Of a stretch of DNA of 64,000 nucleotides, positions 16,681 to 24,852 are shown piece after piece. The stretch comes from Actinomadura physcomitrii (lineage in GTDB: Bacteria > Actinomycetota > Actinomycetes > Streptosporangiales > Streptosporangiaceae). The position numbers and the translations under genes were made by a program. The stretch's first letter is position 1. Every line of letters starts with the position of its first letter. Location: positions 207,711-271,710 of the forward strand of contig NZ_WBMS02000008.1 in the NCBI RefSeq assembly GCF_008923205.2. Reading direction: 5' to 3'. Below the pieces are notes generated by a model. That model saw nothing but the letters and a program-made list of their open reading frames with translations, did no database searches and had not been told where the DNA came from.

Positions 16681-17616
16681 ATGCGACCCGTACGTCCCGA
16701 CCGGCCCCCGACCGTCCGCGACCTGCTGGCCTCGGGCGAGCGGTCCTTCTCCTTCGAGTTCATGCCGCCGAAAACCGACAAGGGCGCGCGGAACCTGTGG
16801 CGTACGATCCGCGAGCTGGAGCCCCTGCACCCGACGTTCGTGTCGGTCACCTACGGGGCGGGCGGCGGCACCCGCGACACGACCGTCGACATCGTCGAGC
16901 GCATCGCCACCGACACCACCCTCACCCCGGTCGCGCACTTCACCGCCGTGAACCACTCCCAGGCCGAGCTGCGCAACCTCGTCGGCCGGTTCGCCGCCGC
17001 CGGCGTCCGCAACGTGCTCGCGCTGCGCGGCGACCCGCCCGGCGACCCGATGGGGGAGTGGGTCAAGCACCCCGACGGCGTCGAGTACGCCGCCGAGCTC
17101 GTCCGCATGATCCGCTCCTACGGCGACTTCAGCGTCGGCGTCGCCGCGTTCCCCTACAAGCACCCCCGCTCGCCCGACATCGACAGCGACACCCGCTACT
17201 TCGTCGAGAAGTGCCGCGCCGGCGCCGACTACGCCATCACGCAGATGTTCTTCCGCGCCGACGACTACCTGCGGCTGCGCGACCGCGTCGCCGCCGCGGC
17301 CTGCGAGACGCCGATCATCCCCGGCATCATGCCGGTCACCAGGTACAGCACCATCGAGCGGTCCGAGCAGCTGTCCGGCGCGCCGTTCCCGCCCGAGGTG
17401 AGGGCCCGCTTCGACGCCGTCGCCGACGACCCCGAGGCGGTCCGGCGGCTCGGCATCGAGCACGCCGCCGACCTCTGCCGCGAGCTGCTCGACCAGGGCG
17501 CCCCCGGCATCCACTTCATCACCTTCAACCAGTCGACCGCGACGCGCGAGGTCTACGGGCTGCTGGAGTCCGGCGGGTACGGCGCCAGAGGCAGCGTCCC
17601 GCCCATGACCGCGTAG
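16681..17616 (+). CDS. metF: Methylenetetrahydrofolate reductase
   Basis: 311-residue flavoprotein TIM barrel that reduces 5,10-methylene-THF to 5-methyl-THF for methionine synthesis. Typical segments are [10 protein letters not shown] (catalytic Glu), [51 protein letters not shown] and [10 protein letters not shown]. The ATG directly follows a TAGGCT -10 by 6 bases. The last 64 bases overlap the convergent GNAT gene. Confidence 0.97.
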   Translation: MRPVRPDRPPTVRDLLASGERSFSFEFMPPKTDKGARNLWRTIRELEPLHPTFVSVTYGAGGGTRDTTVDIVERIATDTTLTPVAHFTAVNHSQAELRNLVGRFAAAGVRNVLALRGDPPGDPMGEWVKHPDGVEYAAELVRMIRSYGDFSVGVAAFPYKHPRSPDIDSDTRYFVEKCRAGADYAITQMFFRADDYLRLRDRVAAAACETPIIPGIMPVTRYSTIERSEQLSGAPFPPEVRARFDAVADDPEAVRRLGIEHAADLCRELLDQGAPGIHFITFNQSTATREVYGLLESGGYGARGSVPPMTA

Positions 17617-18155
17617 CGGGGGCCGCCGCCGGGGAACTCGAAGTCGGTCAGCAGGTCCACCATGCCGACCGAGCGGTACAGGTGCCGGGCCGGCGTCTCG
17701 GGCCGCCGGTCCAGCGTCGACAGCACCACCGTCCGCTCCTGGCGGCCCTCGCACAGCGCGGTCAGCAGCGCCCGCCCGAGGCCCCGGCCCTGCGCCTGCG
17801 GGTGCACGTGCAGCTCCGCCACCTCGAACGAGTCGTCCATCCACCGCGCGGCGTGCGCCTCGCCGCGCAGGTCGATCAGCGCCTGGTACACCACGTCGTG
17901 CCACCACTGCCCGCGCGCCCCGCGGAACCCGTAGGCGAACCCGTGGACCGGGCCCGGCAGGCCGGGCAGCGCGCCGCGCCGCTCCGCCACGAACGCGCGG
18001 AACGACGGGTAGGCCGCGTGCCGCTCCATGATCGTGTGCCGGCCCGGCAGCTGCTCGTCCGGCGGCTCCATCGCGGCCCGGTACACCTCCAGCATAGGGT
18101 GGAGCCGGCGTAGGAAGGCGCGTTCGTCGATCTCGCGCAGCTTCGGGTCCCTCAC
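17553..18155 (-). CDS. GNAT-family N-acetyltransferase
   Basis: 200 residues. The C-terminal half has the acetyl-CoA-binding GNAT core: [20 protein letters not shown] followed by [13 protein letters not shown]. The N-terminal part ([21 protein letters not shown]) and [13 protein letters not shown] are less conserved, and the substrate is unknown. The GTG at 18155 is preferred because a TAGTCT hexamer lies 7 bases upstream. The 3' end overlaps metF by 64 bases in the convergent direction. Confidence 0.85.
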   Translation of the reverse strand: MRDPKLREIDERAFLRRLHPMLEVYRAAMEPPDEQLPGRHTIMERHAAYPSFRAFVAERRGALPGLPGPVHGFAYGFRGARGQWWHDVVYQALIDLRGEAHAARWMDDSFEVAELHVHPQAQGRGLGRALLTALCEGRQERTVVLSTLDRRPETPARHLYRSVGMVDLLTDFEFPGGGPRYAVMGGTLPLAPYPPDSSSP

Positions 18156-18162
18156 CCGACAG

Positions 18163-18168
18163 AGACTA
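18163..18168 (-). promoter_or_regulatory. -10 hexamer TAGTCT of the GNAT gene
   Basis: TAGTCT on the minus strand, 7 bases before the GTG at 18155. It lies at the stop end of the upstream 110-aa gene, giving the acetyltransferase its own leaderless promoter. Confidence 0.5.
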
Positions 18169-18498
18169 GACCCGCGGGGTGGTCCGCTGCGTGGATGACA
18201 GACGGTCGTAGATGTCCCAGAGGATCCGGTCGGCCGCCTTCCGCAGCGTTCCGCGCTGCGTGTCGAGCCGCCCGGCCCACTCGCGCGCCTCGGGGCCCAG
18301 CCACGCGTCGGTCGAGCCGAGCGTCCGCACGGGCGCGTCCAGGGCCCGGCGGACCTGGTCGATGCTGCCGTACGCGTCGGCGTACGCGTGGTACAGCCGC
18401 TCGTACTCCGGGTTCGGCTGCTCCGCCGGCGACAGCTCGGCGGCCGACGCGGCGGTGTACGGCGGAGGCAGGCTCCCCGGAGGCGGCGGAGCGGCCAT
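18166..18498 (-). CDS. WXG100-like small helical protein (110 aa)
   Basis: A proline-rich start (MAAPPPPGSLPPPY) is followed by two predicted helices around a W-x-G turn: YERLYHAYADAYGSID..., then DAWLGPEAREWAGRLD and LRKAADRILWDIYDRL. Size, helical-hairpin layout and the WLG turn resemble ESX/type VII-secreted WXG100 partners. The assignment is by pattern only, with no secretion machinery in the window. It starts 12 bases after the 307-aa gene and is probably co-transcribed and paired with it. Confidence 0.6.
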   Translation of the reverse strand: MAAPPPPGSLPPPYTAASAAELSPAEQPNPEYERLYHAYADAYGSIDQVRRALDAPVRTLGSTDAWLGPEAREWAGRLDTQRGTLRKAADRILWDIYDRLSSTQRTTPRV

Positions 18499-18510
18499 GG
18501 CGACCTCACA

Positions 18511-19434
18511 TCAGGCGACGTTGCTCGGTGTGCTCTTCGGATGCGGTGTGCTCTTCGGTTCCGGTGTGCTCTTCGGGTGCGGGGCGGTGTTCGGGGCGCC
18601 CTCGGCGTGCATGCGGGCGTCCAGGTGCAGCTCGACCAGGGCCTCGCGCGTCCGGGCGCTCATGTCGGCCTCGGTGACGACCCGCACCGCCGCCGGCCGC
18701 ACCCCGGCGCGGTCGGCCTCGGCCAGGTACGCGCGCAGCCACTTCACGTCCATCGCCAGATGGCGGCTGGAGGTGCCGAGCGACCCGCGGACCGCCCGCA
18801 GCCGCGCCGCGTCGCCGTGCGCCGCCCTGACCAGGTCGGCGGCGCCCGCCGGCCCGAGCCGCGCGTACAGCGTCTCGGTGTAGTCGGGATCCCCGGCGCC
18901 GTCCTCCAGCCGCTTCCACACCGCGTCCGGGACGGGCCTGCCGGCCTGGACGGCGGCGGCGACGGCCAGCGCGTCCGCCCTGGCCGCCTTCTGCGCCGCC
19001 GGACGGTCCGGGTAGCCGCCGAGGTCGCCAGCGCCGTGCGGCGTCGGCGCGACCTTGCGCACGGGAGCCGTCCTGCTCGGCGGGCGCACCGGGCGGGGCG
19101 TCCCGCCCGGTGCCCCGCCGGTCCGCTTAGGCGCCGGCGCCGGCTTCGGCGCGGGCGGGGCGTCCACCCCGCCGCCCGGGTCCGGGTGGGTGATCGCGAA
19201 GTTGTACCGCCGCGCCAGCATCCCGAGCTGGCCGGACACCCAGTGCGCCACCTCGTCGGCCTGCCGGTACCCGGCCTGCGACACCCCGGCCGGGGGCCGG
19301 TGCCCGGTCAGCCAGCCGGAGATCGCGGCCTGCGCGTCGCGCAGCTGCCTGATCACCTGGTCGAGCGCGGGCGGGTCGATGCCCCGGAACTCCGGGTCGC
19401 GCGCCGCCGGGCCGGTGCGCATCTGAGCGGTCAT
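18511..19434 (-). CDS. Hypothetical protein with WXG-like N-domain and Pro/Lys repeat tail (307 aa)
   Basis: Residues about 20-80 are a predicted helical hairpin (ALDQVIRQLRDAQAAISGWL; ARRYNFAITHP) like secretion-associated WXG domains. A proline-rich hinge spans about 85-130. A helical domain at about 140-280 contains YTETLYARLGPAGAADLV, reminiscent of the LGPEG motif in DUF6571-type proteins found beside type VII secretion effectors. The C-terminus is a repetitive PKSTPxPKSTP tail. GGGAGGGG precedes the ATG. Function unknown; a secreted substrate or chaperone-effector role is inferred. Confidence 0.6.
   Translation of the reverse strand: MTAQMRTGPAARDPEFRGIDPPALDQVIRQLRDAQAAISGWLTGHRPPAGVSQAGYRQADEVAHWVSGQLGMLARRYNFAITHPDPGGGVDAPPAPKPAPAPKRTGGAPGGTPRPVRPPSRTAPVRKVAPTPHGAGDLGGYPDRPAAQKAARADALAVAAAVQAGRPVPDAVWKRLEDGAGDPDYTETLYARLGPAGAADLVRAAHGDAARLRAVRGSLGTSSRHLAMDVKWLRAYLAEADRAGVRPAAVRVVTEADMSARTREALVELHLDARMHAEGAPNTAPHPKSTPEPKSTPHPKSTPSNVA
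18530..18583. repeat. Three 18-bp tandem repeats in coding sequence
   Basis: Units start at 18530, 18548 and 18566, each GTGCTCTTCGG plus 7 variable bases. They encode the PKSTP-x repeats at the C-terminus of the 307-aa protein. The repeat is in frame, so copy-number change would alter tail length without a frameshift. Confidence 0.85.
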
Positions 19435-19466
19435 CGCCCCTCCCGGACGTCACTCATCGTCGGCGT

Positions 19467-19484
19467 GGAACGCCGCAGCGTTCC
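19467..19484. other. Inverted repeat GGAACG/CGTTCC
   Basis: GGAACG (19467-19472) and CGTTCC (19479-19484) flank a 6-base spacer. It lies between the ArsC-like stop and the 307-aa gene start (both minus strand), so it may be a terminator for the former or an operator for the latter. Confidence 0.4.
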
Positions 19485-19506
19485 GGTCCCCAGAATCACA
19501 CCGGCA

Positions 19507-19857
19507 TCAGCGGCTGTCGAGGGCCTTGCGCACGGATTCGGGGTCGCGCGCCACCACGGCCTTCTCGCCGGTGAGCACGATCGGACGCTGGATCAGCACC
19601 GGGTTCGCCACCATGATCTCGATCCACCGGGCGCGGTCGTGCTCCAGGTCCTTCAGGCCGAGCTCCTTGGCGACCGGCTCGTTCAGCCGCGCCACGTCCC
19701 ACGGCTCCGCGCCGATGCGCTCGAGCACGGCGTCCAGTTCGTCCGCCGTGGGCGGCTCGTCCAGGTAGCGACGCTCGGTGTACTCGACGCCCGCCTCGTC
19801 CAGCGCGGCCTTGGCGGCGCGGCTCTTCGAGCAGCGCGGGTTGTGCCAGATCTCCAT
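19507..19857 (-). CDS. ArsC/Spx-family arsenate reductase-like protein
   Basis: 116-residue thioredoxin-fold protein. The start MEIWHNPRCSKSRAAKAAL carries the catalytic cysteine followed by S-K-S-R as in ArsC; the body has RRYLDEPPTADELDAVL and VANPVLIQRPIVL (family motif NPxLIxRPI). True glutaredoxin-dependent arsenate reductases share these features, but no ars genes are nearby, so the physiological substrate is uncertain. It starts 10 bases after the YbaK stop with GAGGGG as ribosome-binding site, giving a two-gene operon. Confidence 0.85.
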   Translation of the reverse strand: MEIWHNPRCSKSRAAKAALDEAGVEYTERRYLDEPPTADELDAVLERIGAEPWDVARLNEPVAKELGLKDLEHDRARWIEIMVANPVLIQRPIVLTGEKAVVARDPESVRKALDSR

Positions 19858-19867
19858 GCTCAGCCCC

Positions 19868-20332
19868 TCACCCCACCTCGGCGGCGTCGCCGCCGGTGAT
19901 CCTCAGCAGTTCCTCGTAGGAGGTCGGGAAGACGGTGTGCGCGAGCCCGCCGGCGGCCCAGACCTCGTCGTACTTGTCCAGCCACACGTCCACGAGCGTG
20001 CGGATCGGGGCCGGGTGGCCGACCGGCGCGACGCCGCCGATCGTCTGCCCGGTCGCCGCCCGGACGAACTCGGGCGTCGCCCGCCGCACCTTCTCCGCCC
20101 CGACCAGCAGCGCGACCTTGCCGGTGTCCACCCGGTGCGCGCCGCTCGTCATCACCAGCAGCGGCGCGCCGTCGGCGTCGAACACCAGGCTGTTGGCGAT
20201 CGCGCCGACCTCGCAGCCGAGCTGGTCGGCGGCGGCCTGCGCGGTGCGGGCCGAGTCCGGCAGCTCGATGATCTCCCCGGTGGCGCCGTGCTCGCGCAGC
20301 GCCGCGGCGACCCGTTCGACATTCGGATGCAT
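19868..20332 (-). CDS. YbaK/EbsC-type aminoacyl-tRNA deacylase
   Basis: 154 residues of the YbaK/ProX-like fold, which hydrolyses misacylated tRNA such as Cys- or Ala-tRNA(Pro). Segments VGAIANSLVFDADGAPLLVMTSG, the conserved lysine in KVALLVGAEK, and TIGGVAPVGHPAPIRTLVD are diagnostic. The ATG at 20332 has TAGGGT 6 bases upstream on the same strand (20339-20344), indicating a leaderless message. Whether it edits Cys-tRNA(Pro) or another tRNA cannot be told. Confidence 0.9.
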   Translation of the reverse strand: MHPNVERVAAALREHGATGEIIELPDSARTAQAAADQLGCEVGAIANSLVFDADGAPLLVMTSGAHRVDTGKVALLVGAEKVRRATPEFVRAATGQTIGGVAPVGHPAPIRTLVDVWLDKYDEVWAAGGLAHTVFPTSYEELLRITGGDAAEVG

Positions 20333-20425
20333 GCCAGCACCCTACGGTGCCGCGGGCCGTACGAACCCCTCGATCGCCTGCGCGGACGCCTCCGGCCTGC
20401 GGGAAGCGGCACCCGTTCGAACACG

Positions 20426-20456
20426 TTGACGAATCGGCGGCAGGGCGCTTTACTGT
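20426..20456 (+). promoter_or_regulatory. Promoter of the SAV_6107-like HEPN gene
   Basis: TTGACG (20426-20431) is followed by TACTGT (20451-20456, 19-base spacer) or TTTACT (20449-20454, 17-base spacer). The predicted start point falls on or next to the LexA box, giving a leader of about 150 bases to the gene. Confidence 0.6.
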
Positions 20457-20463
20457 GAATGCG

Positions 20464-20479
20464 TCGAACTTATGTTCGA
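20464..20479. promoter_or_regulatory. LexA/SOS box
   Basis: TCGAACTTATGTTCGA is a perfect 16-base palindrome matching the actinobacterial LexA consensus TCGAAC-N4-GTTCGA. It sits immediately downstream of the -10 of the HEPN-domain gene, where LexA binding would block initiation. Confidence 0.8.
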
Positions 20480-20613
20480 TGTGGTGCGGGACTCGCGGCC
20501 CGCACCAGGGCGACGTCCCCGACCGGTGCAGCGGTGGCCGGCGGGACGGACGGCCGGGCGGAGTGAGGGGAAGCTCTCCGCCCGGCCGGCCCGAGCCCCG
20601 GAAGGAGGCAGTC

Positions 20614-21096
20614 ATGTCCGCAACGATGACCTCGCACGCAGTCCACTCCGCCGCCCAGGCCGCGCCGGGCCCGCGCCACCGCGCGCTGCCCGCGCCGCGC
20701 CCCGCGCACACGGCGGTCGGGCAGCTGCACGCCGCCCGCATGGGCCTCGCCGAGGCGGCCGAGGCCACCTCGCCCGCCGTCCGCTACGTCTGCGCCCACC
20801 TGGCCGCGCTGCGCGCCGCCGCGGCGGTGCTGGCGTCCAAGGAGCCACTGGAGACCCACCGCCGCGGGCGGCCGCGCAGCGTCTGGGTGCTGCTGCCCGA
20901 GGCCGAGCCCGCGCTGCGCGAGTGGGCCGCGTTCTTCGCCGCCGGCGCCGACAAGCGCGCCGCCGCCGAGGCCGGCCTCCCCCGCGCCGTCACCCCGCGC
21001 GAGGCCGAGGAGCTCCTGCACGACGCCGAGGTCTTCGTCACCCTCGTGGAGAACACTTTGGGCGTCACCAGCCAGCCCACGTTGCCGGCGTCCTGA
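20614..21096 (+). CDS. SAV_6107-family HEPN domain protein
   Basis: 160 residues. The conserved region is AARMGLAEAAEATSPAVRYV, HLAALRAAAAVLASKEP, RPRSVWVLLPEAEPALREWAAFFAAGA and EAEELLHDAEVFVTLVE, the SAV_6107-like HEPN helical bundle found in actinomycetes. The HEPN RNase motif Rx4-6H is not evident, so nuclease activity is not assumed. The ATG at 20614 has an excellent GGAAGGAGG. A perfect LexA box lies 135 bases upstream, making DNA-damage induction likely. Confidence 0.85.
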   Translation: MSATMTSHAVHSAAQAAPGPRHRALPAPRPAHTAVGQLHAARMGLAEAAEATSPAVRYVCAHLAALRAAAAVLASKEPLETHRRGRPRSVWVLLPEAEPALREWAAFFAAGADKRAAAEAGLPRAVTPREAEELLHDAEVFVTLVENTLGVTSQPTLPAS

Positions 21097-21213
21097 CCCG
21101 AGACCCCCTCGAAGGGCCGCCCGACCCTCCCCAGGGCACGGCCCTGCCGCGGCCGGGCCGCCGCCATCACCTGGGCGGGCGGCCCGGTCCCGGCGTCCAT
21201 GCACCCCCGACGG

Positions 21214-21262
21214 CCGCGCCGGTGCCGGTCGCAACCCCCCGAGCCGACCGGTGCCGGCGCGG
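21214..21262 (+). terminator. Long hairpin after the HEPN gene
   Basis: CCGCGCCGGTGCCGGTCG (21214-21231) pairs over its full 18 bases with CGACCGGTGCCGGCGCGG (21245-21262) if two U-G wobbles are allowed, with a 13-base loop. It lies about 120 bases beyond the stop and upstream of the CoA-transferase promoter. Confidence 0.5.
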
Positions 21263-21339
21263 TCCCACCGCCAGGCGGGGGGCGGCCGGGGCGGGGGCGG
21301 CCGGCCCGGCGGCGATGTGCGCCTTGCATACTTTCTCGA

Positions 21340-22536
21340 ATGCAGAACGACGTGACGCCGCCGCTCGCGGGGCTGCGGGTGATCGAGCTGTCCAGCTTCG
21401 TCGCCTCGCCGCTCGGCGGGATGACCCTCGCCCAGCTCGGCGCGGACGTGATCCGCGTCGACCAGATCGGCGGCGGTCCCGACATCGACCGGTGGCCGCT
21501 CGCCCCGTCCGGCCGCAGCCTGTACTGGGCCGGGCTGAACAAGGGCAAGCGGTCGCTCACCGCGGACCTGCGGTCGGCCGAGGGCCGCGCCCTCGTCGCC
21601 CGGCTGGCCGCCGATGCCGGCGTGGTGCTGACGAACGCGCCGCCCCGCGACGGCCTCGCCTACGAAGCGCTCCGGGAGGCGCGGCCCGACCTGATCCACG
21701 TCCAGCTCCTCGGCACCCGCGACGGCGGCAACGCCGTGGACTACACGGTGAACGCCGCGGTCGGCCTCCCGTCGATCACCGGGCCGGCCGGCGGCGCCGA
21801 GCCGTCCAACCACGTGCTGCCGGCCTGGGACGTGGCGTGCGGGCTGTACCTCGCGATCGGGCTGCTGGCGGCCGAGCGGCACCGGCTGCGCACCGGCGAG
21901 GGGACGCGGCTGCGGGTCGCGCTGTCCGACGTCGCGCTCGCCACCGCCGGCAACCTCGGCATGCTCGCCGAGGCGCAGCTCGGGCAGGTCCGGCCGCGGC
22001 TCGGCAACCAGCTGTTCGGCGACTTCGGCCGCGACTTCGCCACCGCGGACGGGCGCGTCATGGTCGCCGTCCTCACCGCCCGCCACTGGCGCGACCTGGT
22101 CGCCGCCACCGGTCTCACCGAGGTCGCGGCCGCCCTGGAGCGGGCGCTCGGCGCCGACTTCCGCACCGCGGGCGACCGCTACGCCTACCGGGACGCGCTC
22201 GGCGGCGTCCTCGCACCGTGGTTCGCGTCCCGGACCTGCGCCGAGGTCGAGGACGGTCTGAAGAACACCTCGGTGCTGCGCTCCCGGTACCGCGATCTCG
22301 CCGAGGTCGCCGCGGGCCTGCACGACGAGCCGCTGATGGGCGAGATCGACCAGCCGGGCATCGGCCGGCACCTCGCCCCGGCGTCCCCGGTGCGGCTGGG
22401 CGACGAGGTCCCCGCCCCGGCGCCCGCGCCGGAGCTGGGGCAGCACACCGCCGAGATCCTCCGCGACGTCCTGGACCTCCCCGACACCGAGATCGCGGAC
22501 CTGCGCGCCCGCGGCGTCGTGGGCGAACCCGTGTGA
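21340..22536 (+). CDS. CaiB/BaiF family CoA transferase (class III)
   Basis: 398 residues. Family marks are PLAGLRVIELSSFVASPLGG, TLAQLGADVIRVDQIGGG, NKGKRSLTADLRSAEG and ADAGVVLTNAPPR. Related enzymes include alpha-methylacyl-CoA racemase and formyl-CoA transferases. The segment RDGGNAVDYTVNAAVGLPSITGP holds the likely catalytic aspartate. Substrate not predictable; neighbours do not help. The start ATG at 21340 is preferred to upstream in-frame codons because CATACT sits 7 bases before it and the upstream translation is low-complexity. Confidence 0.9.
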   Translation: MQNDVTPPLAGLRVIELSSFVASPLGGMTLAQLGADVIRVDQIGGGPDIDRWPLAPSGRSLYWAGLNKGKRSLTADLRSAEGRALVARLAADAGVVLTNAPPRDGLAYEALREARPDLIHVQLLGTRDGGNAVDYTVNAAVGLPSITGPAGGAEPSNHVLPAWDVACGLYLAIGLLAAERHRLRTGEGTRLRVALSDVALATAGNLGMLAEAQLGQVRPRLGNQLFGDFGRDFATADGRVMVAVLTARHWRDLVAATGLTEVAAALERALGADFRTAGDRYAYRDALGGVLAPWFASRTCAEVEDGLKNTSVLRSRYRDLAEVAAGLHDEPLMGEIDQPGIGRHLAPASPVRLGDEVPAPAPAPELGQHTAEILRDVLDLPDTEIADLRARGVVGEPV

Positions 22537-22621
22537 GCGGCCACCGGTAGGACCAAACCCGCTTTGCCGCTCCTTTGCCCGCCCATGAGATCGTCAGGGT
22601 GGCGAATCAGAGGAGGGCACG

Positions 22622-24031
22622 GTGACGGCGCGGGGCGGACGAGGGCTGGTGCCGCTGCTGGCGTTCCTCGGCGTGATGGCGTACTCGCTGTCGATGGCGG
22701 TCGTGACGCCGGCGCTCGCGCTGATCCAGCAGGGACTGCACACCACGGCGGCCGGCGCCGCCTGGGCGCTCACGTCGATGACGCTGTCGGCGGCCGTGGC
22801 GACGCCGGTGATCGGCCGGCTCGGCGACCTGTACGGGCCGCGCCGGGTGCTGCTCGCGGTGCTGGTGGTCGCGACCGCCGGCATGGTGATCGCGGCGGCG
22901 GCCGGGTCGCTCCCGCTGATGCTCTTCGGACGGATGCTGAGCGGGATCGGCGGCGGCGTCTTCCCGCTCGCCTACACGATCATCCGGGACGTGTTCCCGC
23001 CCGCCCGGACCGCGTCGGCGGTCGGCCTGATGTCGTCCATGCTGGGCCTCGGCGGCGCGGTGTCGTGGTGCCTCGCGGGCCCGGTCATCGACCTGCTCGG
23101 CTGGCGGTGGCTGCTGTGGGTGCCGGTGGCCGGGCTGGTGCCGGGCGTCCTGCTCGCCTGGTGGATCGTTCCGGCGTCGCAGCCGCGGGAGGCCGCCCGG
23201 GTCGACTGGTGGGGCGCCGCGCTGTTCGCCGGCTGGCTCGTCGCGGCGCTGACCGCGCTCACCGAGGGGATGGACTGGGGCTGGACGTCCCCGGGCGTCC
23301 TCGGCCTGCTCGGCCTCGCCGCGGTGCTCGCGGCGGCCTGGCTGCGGGTCGAGGCCCGCGTCGCCGAGCCCCTCGTCGACCTGCGGCTGATGCGGGTCCG
23401 CGGCGTCTGGACGGCGAACGCGGCCTCGCTGCTGTCCGGGTACGCGCTGATGGCGGGCGGGCTGCTGTTCCCGCTGCTCGTCCAGCTGCCCGCGAGCACC
23501 GGCTACGGCTTCGGCGGGACGGCCACGCAGGCGGCGCTGCTGCAGCTGCCGGCCAGCGTCGGGATGACGGCGGCGGGGATGACCGCCGGGCTGCTCGACC
23601 GCCGGATCGGGTCCCGCCCGGTCCTGCTCGGCGGGGCGGTGCTGACCGCCGCCGGGTACGCGTTCGTGGTGGTCGAGCACGCGGCGATGTGGCAGCTCTA
23701 CGTCGGCGGGCTCGGCCGCGGCGTCGGCCTCGGGTTCGCCTACGCCGCCGTCGCGAACCTCGTCGTCGCGGCCGTCCCGGCGGGGGAGACCGGCGTCGCC
23801 ACCGGCATCAACACCCTGATCCGCACCGTCGGCGCGTCCCTCGGCACGCAGGTCAGCGCCGTGATCGTGGCGGGCCTGCCCGGCGAGCGCGGCTTCGCCT
23901 CCGGGTTCGCGGTCAGCGCCGCCGCCATGGCCGCCGTGCTCCCGCTCGCCCTGCTCGTCCCGCGCCGGGGCCGTTCGGGCGGCCGTGTCCCGCACCGCGC
24001 CGAGCGGCGCCGGACGGCCCCCGTGTCCTGA
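22622..24031 (+). CDS. MFS transporter, DHA2 (14-TM) drug-efflux type
   Basis: 469-residue polytopic protein with about 14 hydrophobic helices. The MFS signature GRLGDLYGPRRVLLA lies between helices 2 and 3. Motif C-like GLGGAVSWCLAGPVIDLLGWRWLLWV is in helix 5, the antiporter region of DHA2 drug exporters. TGVATGINTLIRTVGASLGTQ is in the C-terminal half. The GTG start has GGAGGG upstream. Probably a proton-driven exporter of an unknown compound; no regulator is adjacent. Confidence 0.92.
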   Translation: MTARGGRGLVPLLAFLGVMAYSLSMAVVTPALALIQQGLHTTAAGAAWALTSMTLSAAVATPVIGRLGDLYGPRRVLLAVLVVATAGMVIAAAAGSLPLMLFGRMLSGIGGGVFPLAYTIIRDVFPPARTASAVGLMSSMLGLGGAVSWCLAGPVIDLLGWRWLLWVPVAGLVPGVLLAWWIVPASQPREAARVDWWGAALFAGWLVAALTALTEGMDWGWTSPGVLGLLGLAAVLAAAWLRVEARVAEPLVDLRLMRVRGVWTANAASLLSGYALMAGGLLFPLLVQLPASTGYGFGGTATQAALLQLPASVGMTAAGMTAGLLDRRIGSRPVLLGGAVLTAAGYAFVVVEHAAMWQLYVGGLGRGVGLGFAYAAVANLVVAAVPAGETGVATGINTLIRTVGASLGTQVSAVIVAGLPGERGFASGFAVSAAAMAAVLPLALLVPRRGRSGGRVPHRAERRRTAPVS

Positions 24032-24193
24032 CACGGCGCGGTGGACGCAGAGTGATGGCTGCGGCCGGCGGGCCGCGGGAACCGGCGTGTGCGGGAGAGG
24101 CCGCCGCGTTTTTCCGGGAAATTTCCCGCCTTGGGGGAATCCGGGCGGAATCGCTATCGAGTTCCGCGCCGCCCGCCGGGCGCGCGGCGGAAA

Positions 24194-24228
24194 CGGAACG
24201 GGGCCCGGCGGTGCCGGGCCCCGTTCCG
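24194..24228 (-). terminator. bldD terminator (bidirectional hairpin)
   Basis: CGGAACGGGGCCCGGC (24194-24209) and GCCGGGCCCCGTTCCG (24213-24228) form a perfect 16-bp stem with a 3-base loop. On the minus strand it is followed by TTTCC. It lies 24 bases past the bldD stop and between convergent genes, so it can also stop the MFS transcript. A separate 14-base palindrome CGGGAAATTTCCCG lies at 24115-24128. Confidence 0.8.
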
Positions 24229-24251
24229 CTGGAAACAGGCGGTGCGGTCGA

Positions 24252-24746
24252 TCAGAACGACTCGACGGCGCGGCGCGCCTCCGGGTCGAGCACGCCCCAG
24301 GTGATGAGCTCCTCGGTCAGCTCGGTCGGGGACTTGTCATAGATGACCGCCAGGGAGCGCAGGTCTTCCTGGCGGATGGACAGGACCTTTCCGTTGTAGT
24401 CGCCCCGCTGGCTCTGGATCGTCGCGGCGTAACGGGCGAGAGGACCGGCCTTGTCCTTCGGAAGCTGCTGCAGCCGCTCAAGGTCGATGACGAGCTTGGG
24501 CGTGGGCCCGAGCGGGCTCGGCGCGGCTCCGCCGGGCAGCAACTCGGAAACCGGCACGCCGTAGAAATCGGCGAGCTCGGCCAGCTTCTGAACGGTGACG
24601 GCGCGGTCGCCCCGCTCGTACGAACCCACGACGACGGCCTTCCAGCGGCCGCGGGACTTCTCCTCCACACCGTGCAGCGACAGCCCCTGCTGGGTGCGGA
24701 TGGCGCGCAGGCGCGCGCCGAGAGCCTTAGCGTATTCAGACGGCAT
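24252..24746 (-). CDS. bldD: Developmental master regulator BldD
   Basis: 164 residues. The N-terminal xre-type helix-turn-helix (SEYAKALGARLRAIRTQQG; LHGVEEKSRGRWKAVVVGSY) is nearly identical to Streptomyces BldD. The C-terminal domain has the cyclic-di-GMP signature RGD-x8-RQED at R114-D116 and R125-D128, at the same residue numbers as in S. coelicolor; position 127 is Glu rather than Asp. BldD with c-di-GMP represses sporulation genes during vegetative growth. A BldD-type operator overlaps its own promoter. It diverges from the pyr operon, as in Streptomyces. Confidence 0.97.
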   Translation of the reverse strand: MPSEYAKALGARLRAIRTQQGLSLHGVEEKSRGRWKAVVVGSYERGDRAVTVQKLAELADFYGVPVSELLPGGAAPSPLGPTPKLVIDLERLQQLPKDKAGPLARYAATIQSQRGDYNGKVLSIRQEDLRSLAVIYDKSPTELTEELITWGVLDPEARRAVESF

Positions 24747-24852
24747 TTGCGGCCCCCCAGGCTCACTTTCGTCGTCGTTGGACCCCGGCGCATGCCGGGG
24801 GGAGACAGATTCCCGGAGCCTTTGGGGCCCAAGACCCTGTCCCCAGGGATGG

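Noticed and set aside
18530..18583. CRISPR-like short repeats
   Set aside because: Contiguous 18-bp units without spacers, in frame inside a gene; a protein tail repeat.
19507..19857. Arsenic-resistance operon
   Set aside because: Only an ArsC-like protein is present, next to a tRNA deacylase; no ArsR, ArsB/Acr3 or related genes.
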